Origin: Streblospio benedicti
Taxonomy: Eukaryota > Annelida > Polychaeta > Spionida > Spionidae
Length of the DNA stretch: 64,000 bases
Reading direction: 5' to 3'
Assembly: GCA_019095985.1 (NCBI GenBank)
Contig: CM032665.1
Location: 30,657,593 to 30,721,592 of the forward strand
Shown: one piece after another, positions 54,212 through 64,000 of the stretch
How positions within the stretch are numbered: position 1 is the first letter of the stretch
How the letters are laid out: each line of letters starts with the position of its first letter
Position numbers and translations under genes: made by a program
The notes under the pieces: model-generated
What the model was told of the DNA's origin: nothing
The model's input: the letters and a program-made list of their open reading frames with translations, nothing else
Databases searched by the model: none

Positions 54212-56791
54212 CAGCAGGTCAGTGAGCTGGCAAATGTGCAGCTGCTGAGAGCGGTGGACAGCGATGGTGGGGAAGTTTATATCGTGGACGTCCTCACAAT
54301 AATCGGACATTGCACTGACGCAGACCGACGACAACAACGGCAGCTGGTGCAAGATTGCAGCGCTGTTGGTTTAGTCGGGGCAGTCAGTGGTGACCATGGA
54401 AACATGACAGCGCCTCCCCCGAGAGGTGACGAGGACGTCTCGGATGGAGCGCAGCAACTGGAGAGCAGAATGCCAGGTCTCCAAGGACATGAGAGTGCTG
54501 CTGGTGCTGACGATGTCCCCCGGAGAGGTGAGGGAGTAACAGTTGGAGAGGTCGGCGTTTCGAGGGGGTTGAATGAGTCGAGTGAAGTGACGCCTGGAGA
54601 GGAGGATCGTAGCAACTCCAGCCGCGATAGTGGAGCATCGACAAGTACTCTGCAATCGCAAACTATCACCTCGGAAGATGATGGAGATCTCGCAGGCAAT
54701 GAATTAGATGATTACAAAGATGACGACTATGGTAATGACGGTGATGATGAGAATGACGATAAGGAAAATGACAATGATAATGATGAAAATGACAATGACG
54801 ACCGGACTGATGAAGTTCCCGCCGCGGAAGTCGATGGTGAATTCCAGCCTCTGTCATCATCCTCTGCTGTGTTCTCAGAGCTCAATGCAAGCAGCGGCGA
54901 GGCTGATGACCCAGGCTGTGAACCAGCCGAGGAGGGTGCGGCCAGCGATGCCAGTGGAGGGGACGTTGGGGCATGGGAAGGGCAAGAAGGAGATGGCAGT
55001 GACGGGTGGTTGCATGCATCTGGTGCCAACAACCACAAGGATGATGACAATGAACAAAGAGCATATGCAGAAAATCAAAATGATCAAAGTGTATTCGCAG
55101 AAAGTCACAATCCCCAGAGAAAATCTACGCAGCATCAAAATGACCAAAACGTAGCAGCGGAATGTCAAAACCACCAAAGAGGATCCGCGGAACATCACGA
55201 TGTCCAGAAAGCATCGAACCGTTGTGATTGGCCGGCGGCTGTGCGAGACACGGCCCGTGACCTGGTGACCGGCGACCGCTTGCCTCAAGTGTCTCCGTAT
55301 AAACACAGGAGAGATCCGGGAAACAGTGATCCAGATGGTGAGGGCTCGGAACGTGAAAATCATAGAAATCGCAACGATACTGATAACGCAGACTCCAACA
55401 CATGGGAAGATTATGATGGTCAATGCGCGTCTGAAGAAAATTCAAAGGGTCCTCCTACCACCGAAATCAGGTCTTATGAAGAATCACCACTTGATGTCAA
55501 CGGCGAATCCATTGCTGAGATTCCGGAGGAGGAGATAGCACCGACCACGGAGCCTCAATCACACGGATGTCATCACTGCCCCATCCACTGTCCACGAGGT
55601 TCTGATCCTGGCATGTCAGCTGGTCGGGAATTTACCAACGCTGCCACGCAGACAGAATTTACCAACGCTGCCACGCAGACAGAATTTACCAACACTGCAA
55701 CGCAGACAATGGACGATGGAGACCAAACAGACGAAGAATTAAATGATCACAAAGATGAAGATGCTGACGATGAGGAAATCTATGATGCTAACGCCCTTAT
55801 GGACGCTGTTACGGCATATGAGACATGTGGCATTTTAGATCCACGTTTTCCCGACCTTGTGGAGACCGTTGCATGGCTGCAGGGTGGGCAGAGGGGTCAG
55901 CAAGTCAACGTGGACGCAGAGTCCGACAACGACCTCAATGGGGCAGCCGCAAACGACATGAATGTTACAGAAAGAGGTTGTCATCCTGGTGCTCACTTTG
56001 ACCATGATTTTGATGATGGACTCCCCGATTCTGACCAGTCAACCAGACAACAAAGACATGCGCTCTCCGCTTCAGAAGAGGAGGCCTCTGACAACGATCC
56101 CATTGTGGCATATGAGAGTCGGAGGGAAGAGCATGAAAGAGATGATCGTGACACGTCTGATGCATGTCGAACGGATGGCTCCACCGAAGTTGCAGCTGGC
56201 GATGTCGGCCAGGACATTACAGCAGCAGCAACTCCTCACACCCAGCCAGTAGCTCGGACTAATCGAAGAGCAGCATTGGACCAGCAGCACGCGATACCGG
56301 TCATTGTCAATGGGCTGCCGCGGTTGTCACAGCAGGAGCCGGTGAGAGGCGACCCGGAGACGGCAGATGACAAGGATGATACAGATACGGACACAATAGC
56401 TGCTGGAGACGGGAACCTGGACACTTCCGGTTCACTCGATGAGACCGTGGCTTCACCCAATGCTGCTGCTGCTGCTCCTGCTGCTGCTCCTGCTGCTGCT
56501 GCTCCTGCTGCTGCTGCTGCTGCTCCTGCTGCTGGGTTTACGGGGATGCCCCCACTTGCTGCGCTCGCCGCACAGGAAGTGTTAAACTTGAACTTGAGGA
56601 GCCGGCGGCTCAGAGCATTTGATATCGGTGCAACGAACGCGGTTGCTGCTGCAGCTGCCAGGTTTATGAACGCGGAGCTGCTGAATGAGTTACACGGGAG
56701 GTGTGAACGTACGGGAAGGCGGAGTCCGAATTACGAGCCAGCTGTCGTCGCGCCCCAACGGTCGCAAAAATACATTAGAGCTCACAAGTAA
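47350..56791 (+). CDS. Giant acidic repetitive protein (~2,473 aa), three exons
   Basis: Exons 47350-47475, 47593-47782 and 49686-56791 join in frame. I use the ATG that coincides with an acceptor (CTTCCAG/ATG), so upstream exons are possible. Residues 1-42 are Pro-rich; 43-106 are Cys-rich (LCCDPP, RCW, YCCRPG); from 107 on the protein is Asn/Ser- then Asp/Asn/Glu-rich and probably disordered. Repeats: four acid modules each ending RAPSPTERLLYEAFKGFWRQ or a variant (near residues 560-585, 740-765, 855-890, 930-955); a QNDQ-type 14-residue repeat followed by CDWTAAVRDTARALVTGDRL (near 1161 and 1951, weaker near 207); a CxxCPIHCPxGSDPGxSAGR segment with three EFTNAATQT units (1428-1454 and 2087-2113); poly-Gln 1587-1613; poly-Ala/Pro 2364-2388. 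The C-terminus (…LRSRRLRAFDIGATNAVAA…) is helix-prone and basic. No known domain seen, so function and location are unknown. Confidence 0.8.
47593..47782 (+). CDS. Giant gene exon 2
   Basis: 63 codons plus one base, AVLLFRVSWLTPATLCCDPP…YCCRPG. Acceptor CGCCTCCAG, donor CTG/GTAAAA. Six cysteines in 64 residues suggest a small disulfide or metal-binding unit. Confidence 0.7.
47783..49685. other. Intron 2 of the giant gene
   Basis: 1.9 kb AT-rich intron. It contains the MITE at 49261-49448 and a stretch near 48840-48900 (CACGTAAACACATGAATC) similar to 25905-25960. No exon seen. Confidence 0.5.
49261..49448. mobile_element. 188-bp MITE with TA target duplication
   Basis: Perfect 14-bp terminal inverted repeats, CTGTAAAACTAGAA and TTCTAGTTTTACAG, flanked by TA on both sides (49259-49260, 49449-49450). 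This fits a Tc1/mariner-type non-autonomous element. Confidence 0.8.
49686..56791 (+). CDS. Giant gene exon 3 (7.1 kb)
   Basis: Acceptor TGTCTTTCAG; the first two bases complete the Gly codon split with exon 2, and the frame is open for 2,367 codons to TAA. An exon of this length full of repeats is unusual; the absence of any stop despite repeat expansion argues for selection on the protein. Confidence 0.85.
54128..54208 (+). repeat. Uninterrupted (CAG)27 in coding sequence
   Basis: Twenty-seven consecutive CAG codons (poly-Gln), preceded by GAG and followed by GAG CAG CAG. No CAA interruptions. Confidence 0.95.
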
Positions 56792-57399
56792 TGTGGATAT
56801 TGTTGTCATCAGTCCATTGTTTTCACTCTGAGTATCAGATGTCAAGCAAAATGACCTCTGAAGTGTTTCGCCTGAGAGTGGATTAACATAATTTATGTGA
56901 TCTGTTTCAATACTGCAACCTGATTGGCTGAACGTGCCACACCCCTCTGATACTCAGCTGGGATTGGTCACTTGACCTCATTTATATTCATCACTGGCCA
57001 GTGATGATTATAGATTAACAGCCAGAATAGATTAACAGTCAGAATTTTTAAAGAGAATAGTTATGTGTGCGAGGTCTCTTCAGGACATCGGATACTCCGA
57101 GTGATTGTTTTTAGCTTAGATGATTTCTTTTGGAGACAGGGACATGCACAGTGCAATGTCAGGGTCAATGTGATATCAAACATTCTGTGATTTATGATAC
57201 TTCATTTTCTGTGATACTTTGAAGTTCATGTAGAAAACTGTATTCAGTGTAAATAGAGAGCACACGGGAGAGATGTTAGAAACACTTCGTGCATGCAACA
57301 TTTATGAAGCAGAATATCACTCTCTTCTGGGAAGATTTTATTCCAATTATTCTGTTATGTTCCAGTTCAAGGAATGTCTTTCTTTTATGCTATGTATGT

Positions 57400-57941
57400 A
57401 ATAAAAAATGAAATCTTTTTATTCTAAAAGGTTTTGGCTTAAGTGCATAACATAGGATGACTTTCATTTTAGACACACTTTTATGCTAGGCTGTAACTGA
57501 TTACTTTTCAATTCGCTTGAGCTTTTTTATTCTATGTTTTGTATTAATAAATCAGTATGAAGGAAATCTATTTTGTTGTTCACGTTCATCATACGTGTAT
57601 GTGCAATAGTGTAAAGATATTTATTTCTCCATCTGTGATTTTAGAAGCATTTATTCTGTCATGTTTTAGTGTTGTATAACATCACTTTGAAGCATCAGTA
57701 ACCACACATTTAGTGTTTCATTTTTCCTCTAGCTTATGAATAGACGATAAATAAGGCTACAAGCGTATTCATAAAGTTAATAAGGCTGAATTTTAAAACC
57801 CTATGTGCATATTTCAAGGTTACTTTTTACTATATTTCTAAAACTAGCGTTTTATTGGCAATTCAAATAACGACATTATAAAAATCATGTTCTTCCACAG
57901 TGAATAGAAAATGAAACCATGCATGTAATGATCTCAATAAA
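57400..57941 (+). promoter_or_regulatory. Three candidate polyadenylation signals of the giant gene
   Basis: AATAAA occurs at 57400-57405, 57546-57551 and 57936-57941, 0.6-1.15 kb after the stop codon. Which is used cannot be told. Confidence 0.5.
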
Positions 57942-57949
57942 GAATTCCC

Positions 57950-59060
57950 TTTTGAATGGCTTTATACTTCGACCTATATTTGCATTATCATTACACATGT
58001 TCATTCCGCCCACCACCTATAGAACAAAGGACACTTTGTCCACTTTCAGGTCCAAAACAAAACCTTTCTAAAACGTCCAATTACTATTACATGGACCATC
58101 TCCGCCCTGAATGCTGTCACTACAGGTTTCCAGTCAAACTTCTATATACATTTTTGTGTCCAAGCTTTATAAACCCATCACAGAGTCTCTATTGGTGGTG
58201 TAATATTGTTCTATTGTATACTCCAAGGTGACCACTGGCTGCTATTGTCCTGGTTCAATACTTTTCTTTGATTGCTAAAATATCCCTTGAAATCATTTAA
58301 CTTCTGTGTTGTATCCCTCTATTCAGAAAGCTGACAAGCACTTGTCTTATTGTGTCTTGAACATGTTGATGGAGGACTATTTATGCATGTCAATAGAGTG
58401 GTTGATGACAGACACCCGAATACAGTCGTCTTACAGTAAGCTTCAGAATGGGTCAATGGGATAATGACCTGGTCAACTGGTCAGTTGGGGTCACTGCCCT
58501 GTGGGGCACAATGCCTTTTGTGGAGATCTGTGGGACGGTCATAAGCTAGCACTTAGCCAATGCTCTATAATCTTATCTCACAGCCACATTACGAAGCCAC
58601 AAGTATTAGGAATGAACAAGGATATCCCTAGAAACAAGCACATACATGTAAGCCAAGACAATGGCCTGAGTATATTGTACTATGCAGGTGTATTCTTTAC
58701 CCAACAATTATTCAAGACATTTCTGAGTAATAACAGTAGAAGATCCAGGATTTTCCACATGGCAGGGGCCTGAGGGATTTGCCATTAAATAGTAAAGCTG
58801 ATTTATACCGTCTTAGAGCGATGGTATTATAGTTCATGAACGTGCCAAATCGTGCATGCATCAAGCAAACAGATTTCCACCTGTGGAGTGTTTATAAAGC
58901 GTTCAGCCACCGGACCTCACCTCACGCAGCTTGACCCCAGCGTGACCCCAGACAGGTCAAGGTCACACTAATGCAGACACAGACAGTGACCTGCTGATTT
59001 CTCCTGGTGGTTATCAGAGAGCAGACTTTAAAAGTATCTCCCAGAATAGCCACATACTTA
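57950..59060. other. No gene seen
   Basis: AT-rich sequence after the giant gene; short open frames on the plus strand lack coding character. Confidence 0.4.
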
Positions 59061-59067
59061 AGGACTA

Positions 59068-59237
59068 CAGTAGAACCTCTCTATCTTTATAATATAGGAC
59101 TGACCTCACGTGGTGTCACTAGAGAAGTGGTCAGTCTACGGGGTTCATGATGGTTGCTTTATGAAAATATAGTGAGGAATGGTCTTGATATAGAGGCAAT
59201 CTAAATAGAGAGGTGGTCATCATGTGAAGTTCTACTG
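59068..59237. mobile_element. 170-bp MITE, CAGTAGAACCTC termini, TA target duplication
   Basis: CAGTAGAACCTC and its near-complement GAAGTTCTACTG, flanked by TA (59066-59067, 59238-59239). The interior contains ATAGAGAGGTGGTC. Partial copies appear at about 29106 and 61790. Confidence 0.75.
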
Positions 59238-60056
59238 TAATGATTGACACGCACTGTCTGCATACAGATGGTGATAGAGTGATGCATTTCTGATGCGTCA
59301 CCCAGCATGTATTCTGTGATGAGGCTTGTTTATTGTTCATTTCCAGGGACATGAATGAAACACAAATGAAGCAAAATAACTTCTGAATACTGCACCACGG
59401 ATCAACCTGCGTGCTCATTAGTATGAAGATGTCTGCACGTGGACAGAGAAGTCACTGATCACAGACACTCGCTGCTGGCTCGGAGGAAGAAAGCTCATAA
59501 TACTAATGGCCGCTCAAGGCCACACATTCCGCAGCCTCGTCCTTTCTTCTCTCCATCACCCAGCTAACTCCTCCATTCTCAACCACACAGCCAACAGAAC
59601 ATGTAAACAGCGGGTAAAGTAGGATCAAGCTACTCAGATTCTGAAATGAGCACTTTTTTACTCAATGACTCTATCATGGACATTGACAACTTGTCCGGGA
59701 CACCACCTCTTCCATTATATGCACAATTGCACTAAAACGAACAAACATGAAACAAAGAACGTACGTGTGTGTCATTAAAAACTGGTTTTGTCCTGTTATT
59801 GCACTATTGGTATTAATTAACATTTGGAAAACCGCTCATGTAACTGGACAAAGCCATGATCATGATACCAGAACAACATTCCAAGCTGATGAGCCCTCCT
59901 CCCTTTTTCTCTCCATCATCTCTCATTTATAAATGAGAAGCCACCACGCCATCACTAATCATGATTTATATCTGAACTTTTCTGCATATTTTACTCAACT
60001 ATTAAAAGGCTAGTTATTATAAAAGTTCATTTGTAGTGTAAATCATACAATTCTAA

Positions 60057-60161
60057 AGTAAATTCTTTTTAATAACTACAATAAATTAGAAAATAATATA
60101 TTACTTAAGGAAGTAATATATCTTTTTTCTAATTTATTGTAGTGGTTAAAAGGAATTTACT
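60057..60161. mobile_element. Palindromic AT-rich foldback element
   Basis: AGTAAATTCTTTTTAA…CTACAATAAATTAG is inverted as CTAATTTATTGTAG…TTAAAAGGAATTTACT, giving arms of about 48 bp around GTAATATAT-type palindromes. Confidence 0.75.
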
Positions 60162-60918
60162 ATACAACTAAATGTGAGGTCTTCATATCACTTAGTTGAT
60201 AAATGGCACCATAGCGGCAGGTGCATAGCTTGCAATCTTCCCTTTCTCCCTTGATTTGATAAAAACTGCTATTCAATCTTCGTTAATCAATAAACATTTC
60301 CATGTTACCAATTTACAAACCACGGGCATCATGATTTTGATCGACACTAAAAGACCGAGACATTACTACTCGAATATTCAGATGCATAACCTCCAGATAG
60401 ACGAAGGAATATTCATCTGTTGCAAACATTTTACTTACACACCATTTGTATGTAAGAGCCAGCAGATGCACATAATCCCAGCCAGACTATTCACGTGATG
60501 TGCATGTATTTATGCCACTCACAGTTCTGTACTTAGATACAACACTTACATCACTTCTAAAATCCACCAATATAACTTCAAACTAAGAGCCAATGGCATT
60601 TACAGTGACTTTCTGGGATGAGACAGGTAATCTTTAGTTAAGAATGCATTAGCCTTCAGTAAACACAGCCTGACCCTACCTGACAGACCCCAGGACAAGT
60701 CGATTTCCTTCTATGCATTCTACAATAGAACCGCCAATAAACACCAACTACATGACTATAAGAGGTGATGGACAATTTTGGATGTGACAAATTTTAAAAA
60801 ATCAGCCCCCCATGACTCAACACACTTGATGATTGGACAATATCAACTAATGTAAATTTGCAGTTACAAAACTGACTAAATTCTATTTTTCAATTGCTGT
60901 TAGATGGTTGTGTCCTAC

Positions 60919-60962
60919 CTTGCACCTTACACCATGGTAATAGTTGTCATAAAGACACGTAC
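60919..60962 (-). CDS. Candidate 44-bp exon, start of a DSL-like domain
   Basis: Between CTCTTTTTCAG and AAG/GTAGGA the minus strand reads TCLYDNYYHGVRCK after two leading bases. The spacing Cys-YY-G-Cys recalls the beginning of the DSL domain of Delta/Jagged proteins (xxCDExYYGxxC), whose genes have a small exon near here. The Cys-to-Tyr gap is one residue longer than usual, YYHG has an extra residue, and no FCRPRDD exon was found downstream. Weak support. Confidence 0.22.
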
Positions 60963-61235
60963 CTGAAAAAGAGAAAGAGAACGTTATTCTCTCACATCAA
61001 ACAAACACATGCAATGGTCCATGAATACTGCATGATTCCGCAGCCTGTGGCCTGAGGGAGGAAGAGATTATACATGGATTTGATAAACAGCAGCATACGA
61101 TTCATTATCATAACATGAAGACCCTTGAATGGCTAAAACAGATGTTTTTTTGCCTGTGTTGGCTGTCAGAGACTCAGCTTTTACTATTAGACAATAAAGG
61201 TTGAAATGTTAAGACACGCTGAAATCAATTACATT

Positions 61236-61485
61236 GTGCTTCCGTTGCCTTATAGATAGGGAGTTGGTCTCGTGACCAGAAGGTCTTGAGTTTGATTCCC
61301 GGTCGGGTCTGGTGGTGGGTGTTGAGCAAACTCATCCCTAAACAGTTGTAAACTGCTCCGTGGTACATACATGTTCATTGGTTGAAAGAGCATGTGAGTG
61401 ATTAGCATTGTGCACTAAATGTGCAAGAATATGAGAAATGATCAATTGATCTACATTTGTGCCAATGACCTGGTGTAAAATGTAA
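61236..61485 (+). mobile_element. tRNA-derived SINE, nearly full length
   Basis: Head: TAGATAGGGAGTTGGTCTCG (A-box-like) and TTGAGTTTGATTCCCGG (B box). Body: GGTGGTGGGTGTTGAGCAAA, AACTGCTCCGTGGTACATAC, GTGAGTGATTAGCATTGTGC. Tail: TTGTGCCAATGACCTGGTGT. At least four other copies or fragments are in the window (14745, 37655, 40455, 63025). Confidence 0.75.
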
Positions 61486-61784
61486 AGTCATATAAACTAA
61501 AATCAAAATTATCTTGAATACTTAATGCACAACAAAATGGATTACGCAACAGATAAAGTACGATACAGGCAATCTGTGATGAACCAAAATGAAAAAACAA
61601 CAAGCAAAGAAACATTCCTACCATGAAATTTAACACTCTTTACTAAAACGACCATAAGCTATTAGCTGCCGATTTCTTCTCCATCCACGTACAATATGAC
61701 AAACGGATGACCATTTTCTTCATAACGATCACCTCCAGCACTAATATGACAGCGACTATTAGCGACAATACATTGCCCTTTATA

Positions 61785-61945
61785 CAGTACAACCTCTCTA
61801 ACAAGACCACAGCAGGCGCAATACAGGTGGTCCTTGTACAGAATGTCGCACAGATCACTTTATGAAGTTTTGGAACAGCCGTAAGTGATCTCATGATAGC
61901 GATGTGGTCTATTTACAGGGTGGTGTAAATTGGAGGTTCTCCTGG
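61785..61945. mobile_element. Partial CAGTA-CAACCTC element
   Basis: TACAGTACAACCTCTCTAAC at the left resembles the terminus of the 59068 MITE; the right end (GGAGGTTCTC) is incomplete. Confidence 0.4.
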
Positions 61946-62256
61946 CATTTGATCTATTAGTTATCGTTGCCCCAGGCAACAATGCTCTATGGTCACTCTC
62001 GATGGTCACTTTATTTGCATTTAATTGACCATTAATTAGTAGAGTAATACAAAATACTCTACTAAATTGTCATTTTTCAATGTCTGTCATTAAAATTAGA
62101 TCATTAAATGTGTGTCACTTTTTCGAATAGTAAAAAAAAAATAACCGGACCAAATGGATTAATCACAACTAATTGTCTGATATCATTCGTAGATTAACCT
62201 CCTTTTCAGGGTGAATATTCGAACGCCGCGACTCACAGTGTGTCACAGATCCGTTA

Positions 62257-62745
62257 TTAAAGATAATGCTCAGTCAAAAATATACCTGGTATGTGTTCTG
62301 TAAAATCTAGGATCAAGAAACGATGTCTTTTCCATTGGAGGTGGAGGAAAAACAATACTTATATTTTTAACTTTTAGTATCTGTTACACCTATAAAAATA
62401 CCATGCCCTCTTGCTAACTAAAACACAAGGTCACGTGACGTTGCATAATCGAATGATTTTTGCCAGACGTACAGTGTATTTCCGACGACAGACGTACCAT
62501 TTAACATGGGCGAGATAGGCGACTTTTTACTTGCACTTTGCAAGTTACGTCTAACGAAAATCATTCGATTTACATTTCTTGCGTACACGTGTTTTGATGG
62601 GTTTCTACCCAGTTGTTTATGGTGTGGACTTAAATTGCTCTAGATATTCTAATATGCTCTTAAAATTAAACTTTCAGAATGCATGCAACACATCATATTG
62701 TTTCTCTGCAAGCATACTTGGTAGACCACTGAGCATAACCTTTAA
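62257..62745. mobile_element. 489-bp MITE with TTAA ends
   Basis: TTAAAGATAATGCTCAGT and its complement ACTGAGCATAACCTTTAA (two differences) form the termini; TTAA at both edges fits piggyBac-type target duplication. Inside is a second inverted repeat, CGAATGATTTTTGCCAGACG / CGTCTAACGAAAATCATTCG. The outer part is shared with 13231-13517. Confidence 0.7.
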
Positions 62746-63024
62746 GGGAACAGCAGCTGTGGTGACTGTTTGGGTCATGTTGCCATGGTGATGGCTGATA
62801 CGTCATTAGCACTTGTAGTGAACACACATAATGCTGCATAATGAGACTTCTGTTCATACACGGTTACTGTTTGTCATCAATAAGATCGTCCATTATGATG
62901 CTGGTAGTTATTTGTACATATGGATCGTCACAGCTGCCGAGTCACTCAGCAAAACAGCATTTGCAGTTTTTTCATTAGCACTTTGTCCCTTGAAAATCTG
63001 AATGGTATGCTCTAATGACTTTAC

Positions 63025-63068
63025 ATCTACACCAGGTCATTGGCATCGCTGCTAGTCTCTACCTATTT
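63025..63068 (-). mobile_element. SINE tail fragment
   Basis: CTACACCAGGTCATTGGCAT matches the complement of the 61.2-kb SINE tail. Confidence 0.55.
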
Positions 63069-63069
63069 C

Positions 63070-64000
63070 ACTTATCAAATTATATGCTCAAAAGAAATTT
63101 GTAAATTTTGATTCAATGTTGATTCCTTTGGTTGTAAAACATGGACATAAAACTTTGCACATTTCTGAAGTGAAGATGGACATTTACCATAAAATAAAAT
63201 ATAAGATCAAACCACACCGAAATATATGTGTCAACGCCGATTCAACAGAATCCAGAGAATATTACAATAAGTGACTAGAACACTTTTATAGCATCTTTTG
63301 TCAGGCAGAATCCTCTTTCCATGTTTTATAGTAAAATATGCTTCCCCTAAGTGGCATGGAGATGACAGATAAAAGTGGCAACAGCTTGCTAAAGTGTAAA
63401 CTCAGGACTTAACTCTTGTCATCAGATTGTAAACATGGACTTTACTCTTGTCACCACAATATTCTGTCTGCTGAAGACGTGCTGAGATAGACTACATACA
63501 CTACATGTAGGTTTATGGGGATATCTTTTACATTTACACTGCCAACATAAGTAGTTTCACAATATCTGTTTTTAATAAATTCAACAATAAGCCCAAAACC
63601 AATGAGAATTACCACCATACTGGACGAGTATTTGTGGAACCCTGAAACACACAACCCAGATTTTTTCAATTTCTATGGTTGCATAATGCTTATTGACGTA
63701 CAATCATGTACATTTTATGTTTGCAAATGCTACTTAACGCTGTACAAATACAACATTCTAGAAAAAAGCCCATTACTATTACTTATAGCTCTAAATGAAT
63801 ATTCCTGGCGCCGCAGTCGAAAACACTGGCAAGAACAAAACACAACATTCAGAACAATTACATTTTGTATGCAACCAACACATTTCTTGCTTTTCTAAAT
63901 ACAGATTGTTACCACCAATCTGGTAAAATACGAGAGAAAGCGCAGAACTACATGCCTTGTATGATTTAGTGAGGATTTCACGTTTCTCTGAATGCCTTGT
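63070..64000. other. No gene seen
   Basis: AT-rich. A plus-strand open frame at 63602-63898 has no coding character or recognisable motif. Confidence 0.4.

Noticed and set aside
53972-54352. Minus-strand frame with a long Leu run
   Set aside because: Complement of the CAG27 tract.

Overview
The window looks like nuclear DNA of an invertebrate deuterostome, most likely an amphioxus (Branchiostoma). Reasons: multi-exon genes with GT-AG introns of a few hundred to about 2,700 bases, GC-rich exons in AT-rich surroundings, tRNA-derived SINEs and many short inverted-repeat DNA elements, and a chondroitin synthase very close to the vertebrate proteins. Several minisatellites also run across exon/intron borders, a habit I recall being reported for amphioxus under the name 'mirage' minisatellites. 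The species call is inference.

Region 1 (1-3.2 kb) is a complex satellite that ends in a Helitron-like 3' terminus. Region 2 (about 7.6-22.4 kb, minus strand) holds twelve exons of a CHSY1/3-type chondroitin sulfate synthase. They join in frame into 566 residues and a stop codon; the N-terminal exons were not found. At least six of its splice borders are copied into intronic tandem repeats or duplicates, giving arrays of decoy splice sites. This is the most unusual feature of the window.

Region 3 (22.4-37 kb) is mostly non-coding, with element remnants and one or two exon-like stretches. Region 4 (37.4-39.9 kb, plus strand) carries the last four exons of a small protein with two hydrophobic segments. 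Region 5 (41.1-46.8 kb) is a tandem duplication of a small two-exon membrane-protein gene. The second copy is interrupted by mobile elements and shows a frame break.

Region 6 (47.3-57.9 kb, plus strand) is a three-exon gene whose last exon is 7.1 kb. It encodes an acidic, repetitive, probably disordered protein of about 2,473 residues with duplicated modules, two sets of three TQT motifs of the dynein-light-chain LC8 type, an uninterrupted CAG27 (poly-Gln) tract and a poly-Ala segment. I know no family for it. Region 7 (58-64 kb) is non-coding, with MITEs, a full-length SINE and a tiny exon-like stretch resembling the start of a DSL (Notch-ligand) domain.

The genes do not form one pathway. 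The chondroitin synthase would act in the Golgi; the plus-strand genes are of unknown function.
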